A stretch of 38,369 nucleotides of DNA from an uncultured Clostridia bacterium (GCA_944389395.1 CALXME010000013.1:1-38369), one strand, 5' to 3'. Positions 8,204-17,691 are shown, counted from the first letter of the stretch. Numbers and translations: made by a program. Notes: generated by a model not told the origin, from the letters alone.

Positions 8204-9070
8204 ATGAAAGAACAAACATATCAAATTACAAATCCAAGAGCTTTTGAATTAAAAGACATTTTTGAATGTGGACAATGTTTTAGATGGAATTCAGAAAAAG
8301 ACGGAAGTTATACAGGAATTTGGAAAAACAATGTTATTAATGTAAAAAAAGAAAATAATAACATTATTTTTCAAGGAATAGCAGAAAATGAAATAAAACA
8401 AGAAATAGAATACTATTTTGATTTAAATAGAGATTATGAACAAATAAAAAAACAATTAGCATCAATTGATGAGCATCTAAAAACAAGTATTCAATATGGA
8501 AAAGGAATCAGAATTTTAAATCAAGATTTATGGGAAACAATAATATCTTTTATCATATCTGCCAATAACAATATACCTAGAATAAAAGGAATTATTGAAA
8601 GGCTATCTCAAAACTATGGAAAAGAGTTCAAATGGAGAGGAAAATCATATTATACATTTCCAACACCAGAAGAATTAAAAAATGTAACAGTAGAAGAATA
8701 TAGAAAACTAGGATTAGGATTTAGAGATATTAGAGTTTATGAAACAACCAAAATGATTTTAGAAAAAAAAGTAGACTTAGAAAAAATGAAAACTAATCCC
8801 AATACATTAGAAGTACGAAACCAATTATTAACATTATCAGGAGTAGGACCAAAAGTAGCAGATTGTATTTTATTATTTTCAGATTTAAAAAGATTAGAAG
8901 TATTTCCTATAGATGTATGGGTCAGAAGAGTGATGAATGATTTATATTTCCAAAAAGAAGATGAAACAAAGTTAAGTAAAAAACAAATAGAAACATTAGC
9001 ACAAGAAAAATTTGGAAACCTAGCAGGACTAGCACAACAATATTTATTTTATTGGAGAAGAGAAGCTTAG
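8204..9070 (+). CDS. 8-oxoguanine DNA glycosylase (Ogg type, HhH-GPD)
   Basis: 288 residues with the N-terminal OGG domain (FECGQCFRWN near residue 23) and a C-terminal HhH-GPD domain. The hairpin LSGVGPKVADCILLFS carries the catalytic Lys (about residue 217), and FPIDVWVRR supplies the catalytic Asp about 22 residues later. It removes 8-oxoguanine opposite C and can nick the abasic site. It is the first gene of a co-directional run to 16.3 kb (gaps 16-60 bases) that also has addB and a uracil-DNA glycosylase, a DNA-repair theme. A TATAAT at 8163-8168 and AGGAGC upstream of the ATG support the start. Confidence 0.92.
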   Translation: MKEQTYQITNPRAFELKDIFECGQCFRWNSEKDGSYTGIWKNNVINVKKENNNIIFQGIAENEIKQEIEYYFDLNRDYEQIKKQLASIDEHLKTSIQYGKGIRILNQDLWETIISFIISANNNIPRIKGIIERLSQNYGKEFKWRGKSYYTFPTPEELKNVTVEEYRKLGLGFRDIRVYETTKMILEKKVDLEKMKTNPNTLEVRNQLLTLSGVGPKVADCILLFSDLKRLEVFPIDVWVRRVMNDLYFQKEDETKLSKKQIETLAQEKFGNLAGLAQQYLFYWRREA

Positions 9071-9086
9071 AACAAAGGAGAGAAAA

Positions 9087-12000
9087 ATGGGACTAAGAAT
9101 TGTATATGGAAAACCAGGAAGTGGAAAAACCAAATTTTGTTTTTCAGAAGTAGCAAAATTAATTCATACAGAGAAAAAAATATATATTATCACACCAGAA
9201 CAATTTTCTTTTACAGCAGAAAAAAACTTAATGGAAGCCATTCCACAAAAAGCAGTATTTAATGCAGAAGTTATTACATTAAGCAGAATGGCATATCGTG
9301 TCATGGAACAAGTAGGAGGGGCAACCAAAACTAATTTAAGTAAAGCTGGAAAAGCAATGTTAGTAGCTTCTATATTAGAAAAAAATAAAAAAGACTTAAA
9401 ATTTTTAGGAAAATCAGATGAAAATATAGAATTAGGGATACAAGCCATTACAGAATTTAAAAAACATGGTGTAAAAATAGAACATTTAAAAGAAGAAACT
9501 AGCAAAATAGAAGATACCTATTTAAAAACAAAATTAACAGATTTAGGAATTTTATATGAAGAATTCGAAAATCATATACAAAATCATTATATAGACGAAA
9601 CCGATTTATTAACCATACTTGCAGGACAACTAGAAGAAACAGACTTTGCTAAAGATAGTATCATTTATTTAGATGAGTTTGCAGGGTTTACGATGCAAGA
9701 ATATCAAGTGATAACAAAATTAATAAAACAAGCAAAACAAGTAACCATCACCATGACATTAGATAATTTGGAAACCAATACCAACCCAGACATAGATGTT
9801 TTTTATTCTAATAAAGTAACACTATCCAAATTATTACAATTTGTAAAAAAGAATGATTTAAAGTTAGAAAAACCAATAGCATTAGAAAAAATAGAGCGTT
9901 TTAAAACGCCAGAATTAAAACATTTAAGCGAAAATTTATATCATCCCAAATCCACAGCATATAAAAAAAATGTGGAAAACATACATCTATTTTTAGCTAA
10001 AAATCCATATACAGAAGTAGAAAATATAACAAAACAAATCAGCAATTTAGTGAAAAAACAACCAATTCAATATCGAGATATTGCCATTATTACAAAAGAC
10101 ATAGAAACTTATGGGAACTTAATTAGAAGCATTTTTGCATCTTATCAAATCCCCGTTTTTATCGATGAAAAAAGAGAATTAAACCAAAATAGTATTATTC
10201 AATATTTTTTAGCAATTTTAGAAATACTAGTGAAAAATTTTTCGAACGAAAGTATTTTTCACTATTTAAAATTAGGATTTCATGATATCGATAAAGATGA
10301 AATATTTGCATTAGAAAATTACACCATCAAATGGGGAATTACACAAAATAAATGGAAAGTAGATTTTTATCAAGAAATAGAAGAAAATAAAGAAAAAGTA
10401 GAAAGATGGAATACTTTAAGAAAGCAAATAGTCATGCCATTAATGGACTTAAAAGAAGCAATTGGAAAAGAAAAAAATGCAATTCAAATTAGCAAAGAAA
10501 TCTATTCTTTTTTACAAGAACAAGGAATAGAAGAAAAAATAAAAGAAAAGATATATGAATTACAAGAAGCGGGAAAAATAGATTTAGCAAATGAATATAA
10601 AGAAAGCTATCAAGTCTTAATAAATATGTTAGATGAAATGGTACTCATTTTTGGAGAAGAAAAAATGAACTATGATACCTATGCTAAAATGATAAAAATA
10701 GGATTAAAAAATAGCGGATTAGGCAAAATACCAGGAACACAAGACCAAGTAATAGTAGGAGATATAGAAAGGTCAAGAAGTCATTGTGTTAAAACAGTAT
10801 TTATCATAGGACTAAATGATGGTTCTTTTCCAAGCATCCACAAAGAAGAAGGATTTTTGAATGATAAAGATAGAGAAGTTTTAAAACAAGATGGAATAGA
10901 ATTAGCAAAAGGAACATTAGAAAATTTATATGAAGAAAATTTTAATATTGATAAAGCATTTACAACAGCAGAAAATAACATCTATTTATCTTATTCTTCT
11001 GCAGATGGAGAAGGAAAAGCATTAAGACCATCTATTTTAATTAATAAAATAAAGAAAATGTTTCCTAAATTACAAGAAGAAAGTGATGTTATACATAAAC
11101 AATATCAGATAATAAATGAAGAAATTACTTATCAAGAATTATTAGAAAATATAGCAAAATTAGAAAAGAAAGAAAAAATAGAAGAAATATGGTTTTCTTT
11201 ATACCAGTATTATCAAACACAAGAAAAATGGAAACAAAGATTAGAGCAAGACCTAGAAGGAATAAAAGATACCAATTTACCACAAAAAATAGAAAAAGAA
11301 AAAATAGATAAATTATATGGAAATACTTTAAATACAAGTATTTCAAAATTGGAAAGATATAGAAGTTGTCCTTTTTCATATTATTTGCAATATGGATTAC
11401 ATATCCAAGAAAAGCAAGAACTTAAAATAAGAAATTTAGATACAGGTTCTTTTATGCATGAAACCATAGATGACTTTTTTGAACAAGTACATGAAGAGAA
11501 TTTAGGATTAGCAGAATTAGAAGAAGAACAAATTCAAAAAATGGTATCAGATATCATAGAGAAAAATATCATTTTACAAAAAAATGCTATTTTTAGAGCA
11601 ACTGTAAAAGGTAAAATTTTAATCAAAAGATTAAAGAAAATGGTAAGTAAAGCTTTAAAATATATTATCGAAACTTTAGTTCATAGCGATTTCAAAATTC
11701 AAGGGACAGAACTAGAATTTGGAAAAAAAGGAGATTATGAACCAATTGTATTAACATTAGAAGATGGGAAAAAAATAGAGATAACAGGAAAAATAGATAG
11801 AATCGATACTGCTACAAAAGAGGATGGAAAATATGTAAGAATTATAGACTACAAATCCTCTAGCAAAAACATTGATTTAAATGAAGTATATGCAGGTTTG
11901 CAAATACAACTATTAACATATTTAGATGCTGTTTGCAAAAAAGAAGATTTTATTCCAGCAGGAATTTTCTATTTTTCTTTAGTAGAACAAATGATAAAAG

Positions 12001-12440
12001 CAGATAAAAGAATATCACATGAAGAAATAGAAGAACTTATCAGAAAAAATTTTAGAATGAAAGGACTTATTGTTGCAGATGTTAAAATTATCAAAATGAA
12101 TGATAATACTTTAACACAAGGAAGTTCTAAAATAGTACCAGCAGCCATTACAGCATCAGGAACTGTAAACGAAAAATGGACAAATGGAGTAAAAAAAGAA
12201 GAGTTTGAAGTTTTACAACAATATATTGATAAAACTATAAAAGAAATTGGAAAAGAAATTTTAAGTGGAAAAATAGACATAAAACCATATTATAAAAAAG
12301 GAAAAACACCTTGTGATTATTGTGCTTACAAAACAATTTGCGGTTTTCATCCACAAAGAGAAGGAAATTGCTATTATTATATTGACAATAAGCCAAAAGA
12401 TGAAATATTATTGAAAATGAAAAAAGAAATGAATTCATAA
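9087..12440 (+). CDS. addB: ATP-dependent helicase/nuclease subunit B
   Basis: 1117 residues, close to the usual 1150. Walker A GKPGSGKT lies at residues 8-15. The C-terminal RecB-type nuclease domain has GKIDRID and RIIDYKSS (metal-binding Asp and catalytic Lys). The four iron-sulphur Cys are present: one in YRSCPFSYYLQ (about 760) and three in CDYCAYKTIC (about 1075-1084). It forms the AddAB complex that resects double-strand ends for recombination. Its partner addA, normally the next gene, is not here and must be elsewhere or lost. ATG follows AAAGGAG, 16 bases after ogg. Confidence 0.95.
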   Translation: MGLRIVYGKPGSGKTKFCFSEVAKLIHTEKKIYIITPEQFSFTAEKNLMEAIPQKAVFNAEVITLSRMAYRVMEQVGGATKTNLSKAGKAMLVASILEKNKKDLKFLGKSDENIELGIQAITEFKKHGVKIEHLKEETSKIEDTYLKTKLTDLGILYEEFENHIQNHYIDETDLLTILAGQLEETDFAKDSIIYLDEFAGFTMQEYQVITKLIKQAKQVTITMTLDNLETNTNPDIDVFYSNKVTLSKLLQFVKKNDLKLEKPIALEKIERFKTPELKHLSENLYHPKSTAYKKNVENIHLFLAKNPYTEVENITKQISNLVKKQPIQYRDIAIITKDIETYGNLIRSIFASYQIPVFIDEKRELNQNSIIQYFLAILEILVKNFSNESIFHYLKLGFHDIDKDEIFALENYTIKWGITQNKWKVDFYQEIEENKEKVERWNTLRKQIVMPLMDLKEAIGKEKNAIQISKEIYSFLQEQGIEEKIKEKIYELQEAGKIDLANEYKESYQVLINMLDEMVLIFGEEKMNYDTYAKMIKIGLKNSGLGKIPGTQDQVIVGDIERSRSHCVKTVFIIGLNDGSFPSIHKEEGFLNDKDREVLKQDGIELAKGTLENLYEENFNIDKAFTTAENNIYLSYSSADGEGKALRPSILINKIKKMFPKLQEESDVIHKQYQIINEEITYQELLENIAKLEKKEKIEEIWFSLYQYYQTQEKWKQRLEQDLEGIKDTNLPQKIEKEKIDKLYGNTLNTSISKLERYRSCPFSYYLQYGLHIQEKQELKIRNLDTGSFMHETIDDFFEQVHEENLGLAELEEEQIQKMVSDIIEKNIILQKNAIFRATVKGKILIKRLKKMVSKALKYIIETLVHSDFKIQGTELEFGKKGDYEPIVLTLEDGKKIEITGKIDRIDTATKEDGKYVRIIDYKSSSKNIDLNEVYAGLQIQLLTYLDAVCKKEDFIPAGIFYFSLVEQMIKADKRISHEEIEELIRKNFRMKGLIVADVKIIKMNDNTLTQGSSKIVPAAITASGTVNEKWTNGVKKEEFEVLQQYIDKTIKEIGKEILSGKIDIKPYYKKGKTPCDYCAYKTICGFHPQREGNCYYYIDNKPKDEILLKMKKEMNS

Positions 12441-12460
12441 GAAAGAGAAAGGGTGTAAAT

Positions 12461-13297
12461 ATGGATTTATCAAATGAAAATGTAATTCATATACAAAAAA
12501 ATGGAATCGAATATCTGCAATTTAGAAAATTATTACCATATCAAGATAAATTAAAACATGCTTATAGCATAGGAATTGACAGAAATTATCGTACAGCTAA
12601 AGTAAATAAAGAAAAAATAGAACCAGAAAAAGAACAAAAAGCCATAAAAGATTATGAAAACTTGTGCCAAGCAATAGGAAGCGATTATAAACATATTGTA
12701 AAACCAAATCAAGAACATACACAAGAAGTGAAAATAGTAACGGAAAAAATAAATAATCAAGAGCCAGACTTTAATCTAGAACAATATAATAATACAGATG
12801 GACTTATCACAAAAGAAAAAGAAATCATGTTGGCAACAACTAATGCAGATTGTATTTTATTATTATTTTATGACCCTATAAAAAACATAATAGCCAACAC
12901 CCATTCTGGATGGAAGGGAACACTGCAAAGAATTTCTGTAAAAACAGTTGAAAAAATGATAAAAGAATATCATAGCAATCCAGATGATATTATTTGCTGT
13001 ATGTGCCCTAGTATTCGAAAATGCCATTTTGAAGTAGACGAAGATGTAAAAGTTCTGTTTGAAAAAGAATATCAAGATTTAAATTTAAATGAAATAATAG
13101 AAGAAAAAAGTTTAAATAAAAAGTGGAATATAGATACAGTTTTAATAAATCAAATGATATTAGAAAAAATTGGACTAAAAAAAGAAAATATCATAGATAG
13201 CAAGATATGCAGTGTGTGTCATTGTGACAAAATACATTCTTATAGAGTTGAAAAACAAGGATATGGATTAAATACAGCATGTATAGAATTGATATAA
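12461..13297 (+). CDS. pgeF: Peptidoglycan editing factor, PgeF/YfiH (laccase domain) family
   Basis: 278 residues. Conserved elements are TNADCILLLFYDP, NTHSGWKGT (metal-binding His), a CMCPSI stretch (Cys) and CSVCHCDKIHSYR near the end. The family removes wrongly incorporated Ser from peptidoglycan precursors in some bacteria, and other members were described as purine nucleoside phosphorylase or polyphenol oxidase, so the exact reaction is uncertain. It starts 20 bases after addB with GAAAGGGTG upstream. The next gene is a cell-wall carboxypeptidase, which fits a wall role. Confidence 0.88.
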   Translation: MDLSNENVIHIQKNGIEYLQFRKLLPYQDKLKHAYSIGIDRNYRTAKVNKEKIEPEKEQKAIKDYENLCQAIGSDYKHIVKPNQEHTQEVKIVTEKINNQEPDFNLEQYNNTDGLITKEKEIMLATTNADCILLLFYDPIKNIIANTHSGWKGTLQRISVKTVEKMIKEYHSNPDDIICCMCPSIRKCHFEVDEDVKVLFEKEYQDLNLNEIIEEKSLNKKWNIDTVLINQMILEKIGLKKENIIDSKICSVCHCDKIHSYRVEKQGYGLNTACIELI

Positions 13298-13354
13298 CAA
13301 AGAAGAGAAGTATAATAAACAAAAAGAATTAATATAAGAAGGTGGAAAAAATAA

Positions 13355-14275
13355 ATGTTAATTCCCAAAAAACTAAAAAAAGGAGATACCATTGGGGTAG
13401 TAGCTCCATATAATCCTATTATAGGAGAAAATATAGAAGAAATACAACTAGCAAAAAGAATTGTAGAAAGTGCAGGATATCAAGTAAAATTTTCAAAAAA
13501 CTTATTTTCCAATTCTTTAGGATATAGTAGTTCTCCAAAAGAAAAAGCACAAGACATTAATGACATGTTTGCAGACGAGAAAGTAAATATGATATGGTGT
13601 GCCAAAGGAGGCAGTAATTCAAATAGCACATTTGAATATTTAGACTATGAAATCATTAGACAAAATCCTAAAATAATATGTGGATATAGTGATATTACAT
13701 CACTTACCAATATGATTACACAAAAAACAGGATTAATTACTTTTAGTGGAACAAACTTTAAAACAATTGCAACAGACCAAACAGATTATAGTTTTCAAGA
13801 AGCATTAAAACGATTTGAAAAAGGAAGTCTAGAAATCGGAAAAAAAGAAGAAAGTTATAAAACAATCCAAGAAGGACAAGCAGAAGGAAGCTTGATAGGA
13901 GGAAACTTAAATCTAACACATGGCATGGTAGCAGGAAAATATACATTAGACTTCAACGATAAAATCCTATTTTTAGAAGAATTAGGAATAGAATCAGACC
14001 CAAGTCTAATCAGTAACTTTTTATACTTTATGAAACAAAACGGAGTATTTGACAAAATCAAAGGAATATGGATAGGAAACTATGAACATGAAAGTGGAAT
14101 TACACTTGAAAAAATTGTATTAGATGTATTGGAAAACAATTATGATTTTCCAATCATTAAATCCGATAACTTTGGACATACAGAAACCAAAACAGTCATA
14201 CCAATTGGAGTAAAAGCAAGAATAGACACTACCAAAGAAATCAAAATAGAATTATTAGAAAAATGCGTAAAATAA
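13355..14275 (+). CDS. S66 family LD-carboxypeptidase/MccF-like peptidase
   Basis: 306 residues. The catalytic Ser is in CGYSDIT (about residue 112), Glu in LFLEELG (about 208), His in NFGHTE (about 274), in the family order. WCAKGGSNSN matches the usual ARGG-type segment. Family members split the L,D-bond of murein tetrapeptides or inactivate microcin C-type peptides; the full-length wall-like form next to pgeF suggests murein recycling or self-immunity. AGAAGGTGG lies upstream of the ATG. Confidence 0.9.
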   Translation: MLIPKKLKKGDTIGVVAPYNPIIGENIEEIQLAKRIVESAGYQVKFSKNLFSNSLGYSSSPKEKAQDINDMFADEKVNMIWCAKGGSNSNSTFEYLDYEIIRQNPKIICGYSDITSLTNMITQKTGLITFSGTNFKTIATDQTDYSFQEALKRFEKGSLEIGKKEESYKTIQEGQAEGSLIGGNLNLTHGMVAGKYTLDFNDKILFLEELGIESDPSLISNFLYFMKQNGVFDKIKGIWIGNYEHESGITLEKIVLDVLENNYDFPIIKSDNFGHTETKTVIPIGVKARIDTTKEIKIELLEKCVK

Positions 14276-14296
14276 CAAAAAAAGGAGGAAGGAGAT

Positions 14297-14354
14297 ATGT
14301 CCCTAAAGTAACCATTTTTTGATAAGTAGGGACAGTCCCCAAATGACCAAATGT
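14297..14354. repeat. REP-like insertion between ribosome binding site and uracil-DNA glycosylase gene
   Basis: The element contains a 7-bp inverted repeat GTCCCTA/TAGGGAC (14299-14305 and 14327-14333) followed by GGGACAGTCCCC. This resembles the GGGGACTGTCCCC-type REP sequences linked with REP-associated transposases in Firmicutes. ATGT occurs at both ends (14297-14300 and 14351-14354), as for a 54-bp insertion with a 4-bp duplication. Upstream lies an excellent AGGAGGAAGGAG; without the insert it would place the gene's ATG at a normal distance. Confidence 0.6.
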
Positions 14355-14918
14355 ATGAAACATGGAATGAACTAGAAAAATCAATTGAAAATTGCCAAAA
14401 ATGTAAGCTATGTAGAACAAGACAAAATATTGTTTTTGGAGTTGGAAATAAAAATGCTGATATTATGCTAATTGGAGAAGGACCAGGAGCAGACGAGGAT
14501 AAAGAACGGAGAACCATTTGTAGGAAGAGCAGGAAAGTTGATGAACATGGCTTTTGATACATTAGGCATAAAAAGAGAAAAATTATATATTGCAAATGTG
14601 GTTAAATGCAGACCACCAGGAAATAGAAATCCAGAAGAAGATGAAGCAATTGCTTGTTTAAATTACTTGAGGAATCAGGTGATTTTAGTAAAACCTAAAA
14701 TTATTGTATTATTAGGAAGTGTTGCTTTAAAAAATATATTGGGAAAAGAATATGGAATTACATCCTCTAGAGGAAAATGGGTGGAGAAAAAAGGAATACA
14801 ATATATGCCAACTTGGCATCCAGCAGCTTTATTAAGAGATGAAACAAAAAAGATAGATTTTATTAAAGATTTTCAATTAGTTATTGAAAAGGCAAAAGAG
14901 GAAAATTTAGAATTTTAA
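14351..14918 (+). CDS. Family 4 uracil-DNA glycosylase, read through a +1 frameshift
   Basis: Frame zero gives 52 residues to KE, then the rest of the protein is in +1. Dropping C14507 yields 188 residues, normal for the family: CQKCKLCRTR (iron-sulphur Cys pair), GEGPGADEDKEGEPFVG (uracil pocket motif A) and TWHPAALLRD (motif B). The enzyme removes uracil from DNA. The break falls exactly before the conserved Gly of the pocket motif, at GAA-CGG-A, and no other damage is seen. Mfd and the ABC permease break in the same way. The ribosome binding site is displaced by a REP-like insertion, so expression may be poor. It is a real gene by sequence; whether it makes full-length protein is open. Confidence 0.85.
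14507..14510 (+). other. Putative +1 frameshift site CGGA (uracil-DNA glycosylase)
   Basis: Zero frame GAT AAA GAA CGG A; product expected from GAA then GGA GAA CCA. The skipped base is C14507. Zero-frame translation would stop after 68 residues. Confidence 0.6.
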
Positions 14919-14999
14919 AATAAGTAGTCAGTTAAATTGACTTTACCAAATAGATATCATAAAATAAAAAACAAAAACGAAAAAGGAATGGAAATTAAA

Positions 15000-16271
15000 A
15001 TGAAAATAAACATACAAGAACAGATGAACGAAAAATTAAACTATTGCCTTAATTGTAAAGTGAAACCTTGTTCACAAAAAGGATGTCCTTTAGGAAATGA
15101 TATACCAGCAATAATACAAAATATGAAAGAACACGATGTGGAAAAAGCTTATGAAATATTAGCGCAAACAACAGTGCTATCAGGAGTATGTGGCAGAATT
15201 TGTCCTCATCAAAAACAATGCCAGGGTTCTTGTGTAAGAGGAATAAAATCAAATCCTGTTTCTATTGGAGAAATAGAAGCTTATGTATTTGACAAAGCAA
15301 TGGAAAAAGGAAATAGCTTAAAAAATTGTTATCCAAGAAAACAAGCTAATGGAAAAAAAGTAGCAGTTGTAGGAGGAGGACCAGCAGGATTAACTTGCAG
15401 TGCTTTTTTGGCAAAAGAAGGATTTGAAGTAACCATTTATGAAAAATACCATTATCTAGGAGGATTATTAGTACATGGGATACCAGAGTTTAGACTTCCA
15501 AAAGAAATTGTAGAAAAAGTGGTTCATCAAATATTAGAATTAGGAATTAAAGTAGAATATGGACAAGAATTAGGAAAAAATATCACATTAAGACAACTAG
15601 AAGAACAATATGATGCCGTTTTTCTAAGTTTCGGAGCAAATAAATCTTCTAAAATGGAAATCCCAGGAGAAGAACTAGATGGCGTTTTTGGGGGAAATGA
15701 ATTATTAGAATATAAAACACATCCAAATTATCAAAATAAAACAGTAGCAATTATTGGCGGTGGAAATGTAGCGATGGATTGTGCAAGAACAGTAAAAAGA
15801 TTAGGGGCAAAAGAAGTAAAAGTAATCTATCGTAGAGCAAGAGAACAAATGCCAGCAGAGGAAAAAGAAATAGAAGAAGCAATGCAAGAAGGAATCGAAT
15901 TTTTATATCAATATAATGTAACTCAAATATTAGGAAATGAAAAAGTAGAAGAATTAGAAATTATACAAACAAAATTGGTAGAAAAAGAAGGGGAAAGCAG
16001 ATTAGTTCCTATTAATGTGGAAAATAGTGAAAAGAAAATACCAATGGATTTTGTAATTATGGCTTTAGGGTCTAAGCCAGAAGGTTTTGTAAAAGATTTA
16101 GGATTAGAATTAAACAAATGGGGTAGAATACAAACAAATGAAAATTTTGAAACATCACATCCAAATGTTTATGCAGGTGGAGATATTGCTGGAACCAAGT
16201 CTACTGTTGCATGGGCTTCAAAGTCTGGAAGAGATGTAGCATACAAAATAAAAGAAGTTTTTACTTCATAA
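15000..16271 (+). CDS. Glutamate synthase small subunit-like NADPH oxidoreductase (GltD family)
   Basis: 423 residues from ATG 15000; earlier in-frame starts (14988, TTG 14937) lack family sequence or a spaced ribosome binding site. The N-terminal part has two Cys clusters for iron-sulphur centres (CLNCKVKPC..GCP and GVCGRICPH..CQGSC). An FAD-binding VVGGGPAGLTC and an NADPH-binding IIGGGNVAMDC follow, and YAGGDIAGTKSTVAWA is near the end. It would pass electrons from NADPH. With no large subunit beside it, it may be a stand-alone GltA-like enzyme, an NfnB-like subunit or a partner for another reductase. Last gene of the run before a strong terminator. Confidence 0.85.
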   Translation: MKINIQEQMNEKLNYCLNCKVKPCSQKGCPLGNDIPAIIQNMKEHDVEKAYEILAQTTVLSGVCGRICPHQKQCQGSCVRGIKSNPVSIGEIEAYVFDKAMEKGNSLKNCYPRKQANGKKVAVVGGGPAGLTCSAFLAKEGFEVTIYEKYHYLGGLLVHGIPEFRLPKEIVEKVVHQILELGIKVEYGQELGKNITLRQLEEQYDAVFLSFGANKSSKMEIPGEELDGVFGGNELLEYKTHPNYQNKTVAIIGGGNVAMDCARTVKRLGAKEVKVIYRRAREQMPAEEKEIEEAMQEGIEFLYQYNVTQILGNEKVEELEIIQTKLVEKEGESRLVPINVENSEKKIPMDFVIMALGSKPEGFVKDLGLELNKWGRIQTNENFETSHPNVYAGGDIAGTKSTVAWASKSGRDVAYKIKEVFTS

Positions 16272-16277
16272 ATGTAT

Positions 16278-16318
16278 AAAAAAAATATGCAGGAAAATAA
16301 ATACTGCATATTTTTTTT
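16278..16318. terminator. Bidirectional terminator
   Basis: Perfect 15-bp stem (16278-16292 with 16304-16318) with an A run on one side and eight T on the other. It serves the gltD-like gene and the converging minus-strand gene. Confidence 0.85.
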
Positions 16319-17420
16319 AATCATTCTCTTCTGATTGTGAAGCATTTCCGTGTAAAAATAATTTACGAATAGCTTTCAATAAAGCAATCAATTTGTTTTC
16401 TTTTTTGGTTTTAATATGAATAGCAGTTTCTATACCACCATTTTCTAAAACATTATATTTATGTTCTAATTGAGCCATTTTTTCGACATAGTAATCGTTA
16501 AAAAAAGTATATCCTTCTGCATAACCAAGATAATCTTTAAAATTATATAATTTTCTTCTATAATTTTCTAATTCTTCTAAAGTAGAAATTTGGTTAAAAG
16601 CATTATCAAAATAACTAGAAACAATTAAATTTTGCGTTCTCAAAAAGGTTAATTTAATTTCATTTTTTAATTCATCGATTTTTTGAACCATATTGTCTAC
16701 TTTTTTATTTCTATCATCAATTTGTGAAATTTTATTATTTAATTTAATAATATCCTCTTCGGCAAATAAAATGTCATCAATAGCATTTTGAATTGCCATA
16801 AAAGCTTTAGGAGAGATTAATCTTGAAATTGCATTTTTAAAATTATCATTACTTTTCAAAGTGCTTTCAAATAAAACATCTTCACCTACTAAATAGGATA
16901 ATTCGTTGACAAGGCAACATTCTAATGGATAGTAAGAAGGACTAATAGTTTCAAAACTAATTCCAAAATATTTAACATATTCTTTTGGAATACCATTTAT
17001 TTTAGAAGCCATTAATTGAACAGCAGCTTCATTTAAACCTAATCCATATACTTTAAATTCTGTATAATCACAAAGCCCCATGCGAACTAAATAATTTCGT
17101 TTATCTTTTATTTCTTGTAAAAAATGAATACATTCATGCACAGCAAATTCCTCTAAATCTTCATCTGCAATATGTTCATTAAAATAGATAGAGCTATTTT
17201 TATAATAATAATTGGCTTCAGCCATTCCTTCAGGCATCTTTGCTTTATACATATTTAAACGACACAATTTAATAAACAATTCATTTTGGTCAAGTTCATA
17301 TTCTGGAAAAGTTTCACATAATTTCACAGAAATATTATGAGCCAATGAATTAATCGTCAAAGTATCTAATTGTCTTGTAACTTCAATTCCATCTTTTTTT
17401 AAATCAGTTTCTACACTCAT
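16317..17420 (-). CDS. HEXXH protein, putative zinc metallopeptidase
   Basis: 367 residues, no family recognised. Residues about 90-100 read FAVHECIHFLQE, a HEXXH zinc motif. About 35 residues on, GLNEAAVQLMAS offers a third Glu ligand, the gluzincin-like spacing. A coiled-coil stretch follows (about 215-265, KLNNKISQIDDRNKKVDNM), and the C-terminus is basic then acidic. No signal peptide or membrane segment is seen, so it is probably cytoplasmic. It is divergent from the coiled-coil gene at 17692, and the shared intergenic region holds several regulatory motifs. A minus-strand TATAAT and an AAGGAG near the ATG support the start. Confidence 0.65.
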   Translation of the reverse strand: MSVETDLKKDGIEVTRQLDTLTINSLAHNISVKLCETFPEYELDQNELFIKLCRLNMYKAKMPEGMAEANYYYKNSSIYFNEHIADEDLEEFAVHECIHFLQEIKDKRNYLVRMGLCDYTEFKVYGLGLNEAAVQLMASKINGIPKEYVKYFGISFETISPSYYPLECCLVNELSYLVGEDVLFESTLKSNDNFKNAISRLISPKAFMAIQNAIDDILFAEEDIIKLNNKISQIDDRNKKVDNMVQKIDELKNEIKLTFLRTQNLIVSSYFDNAFNQISTLEELENYRRKLYNFKDYLGYAEGYTFFNDYYVEKMAQLEHKYNVLENGGIETAIHIKTKKENKLIALLKAIRKLFLHGNASQSEEND

Positions 17421-17502
17421 TTAGATTCTCCTTAGTAATAATAATCTAAAACTATTATACTATAAAATGACAAAAAGAGTATTGCAAAGACATTAAAAGT
17501 TA

Positions 17503-17518
17503 GTTACATTTTTGTAAC
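17503..17518. promoter_or_regulatory. Palindrome GTTACA-N4-TGTAAC
   Basis: Perfect 6-bp arms in the divergent intergenic region between the HEXXH gene and the coiled-coil gene. It is a possible operator; the binding protein is unknown. Confidence 0.4.
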
Positions 17519-17579
17519 AAAAGAAATAAAGTGGAAAATAGAAAACTAAGAAGGTCGTTGTAAAAAGAGCTTCAAAAAA

Positions 17580-17606
17580 TGTCGAAAAATGTCGAAAAAT
17601 GTCGAT
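17580..17606 (+). promoter_or_regulatory. Three tandem Spo0A-box-like sites
   Basis: TGTCGAA at 17580-17586 and 17590-17596, and TGTCGAT at 17600-17606, repeat with an exact 10-bp period, so all face the same side of the helix. TGTCGAA is the established 0A box. They end 9 bases before the -35 box of the coiled-coil gene, a fitting position for an activator. Confidence 0.5.
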
Positions 17607-17615
17607 AAGTTTTTG

Positions 17616-17644
17616 TTGACATAGAAGCTATGAGCATGTATAAT
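17616..17644 (+). promoter_or_regulatory. Consensus promoter of the coiled-coil gene
   Basis: TTGACA (17616-17621), 17-base spacer, TATAAT (17639-17644): both hexamers are perfect. Confidence 0.85.
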
Positions 17645-17691
17645 AGGAACACAATCGATTGAAAAATAAAAAAAGAAAGGAGGAGATAAGC

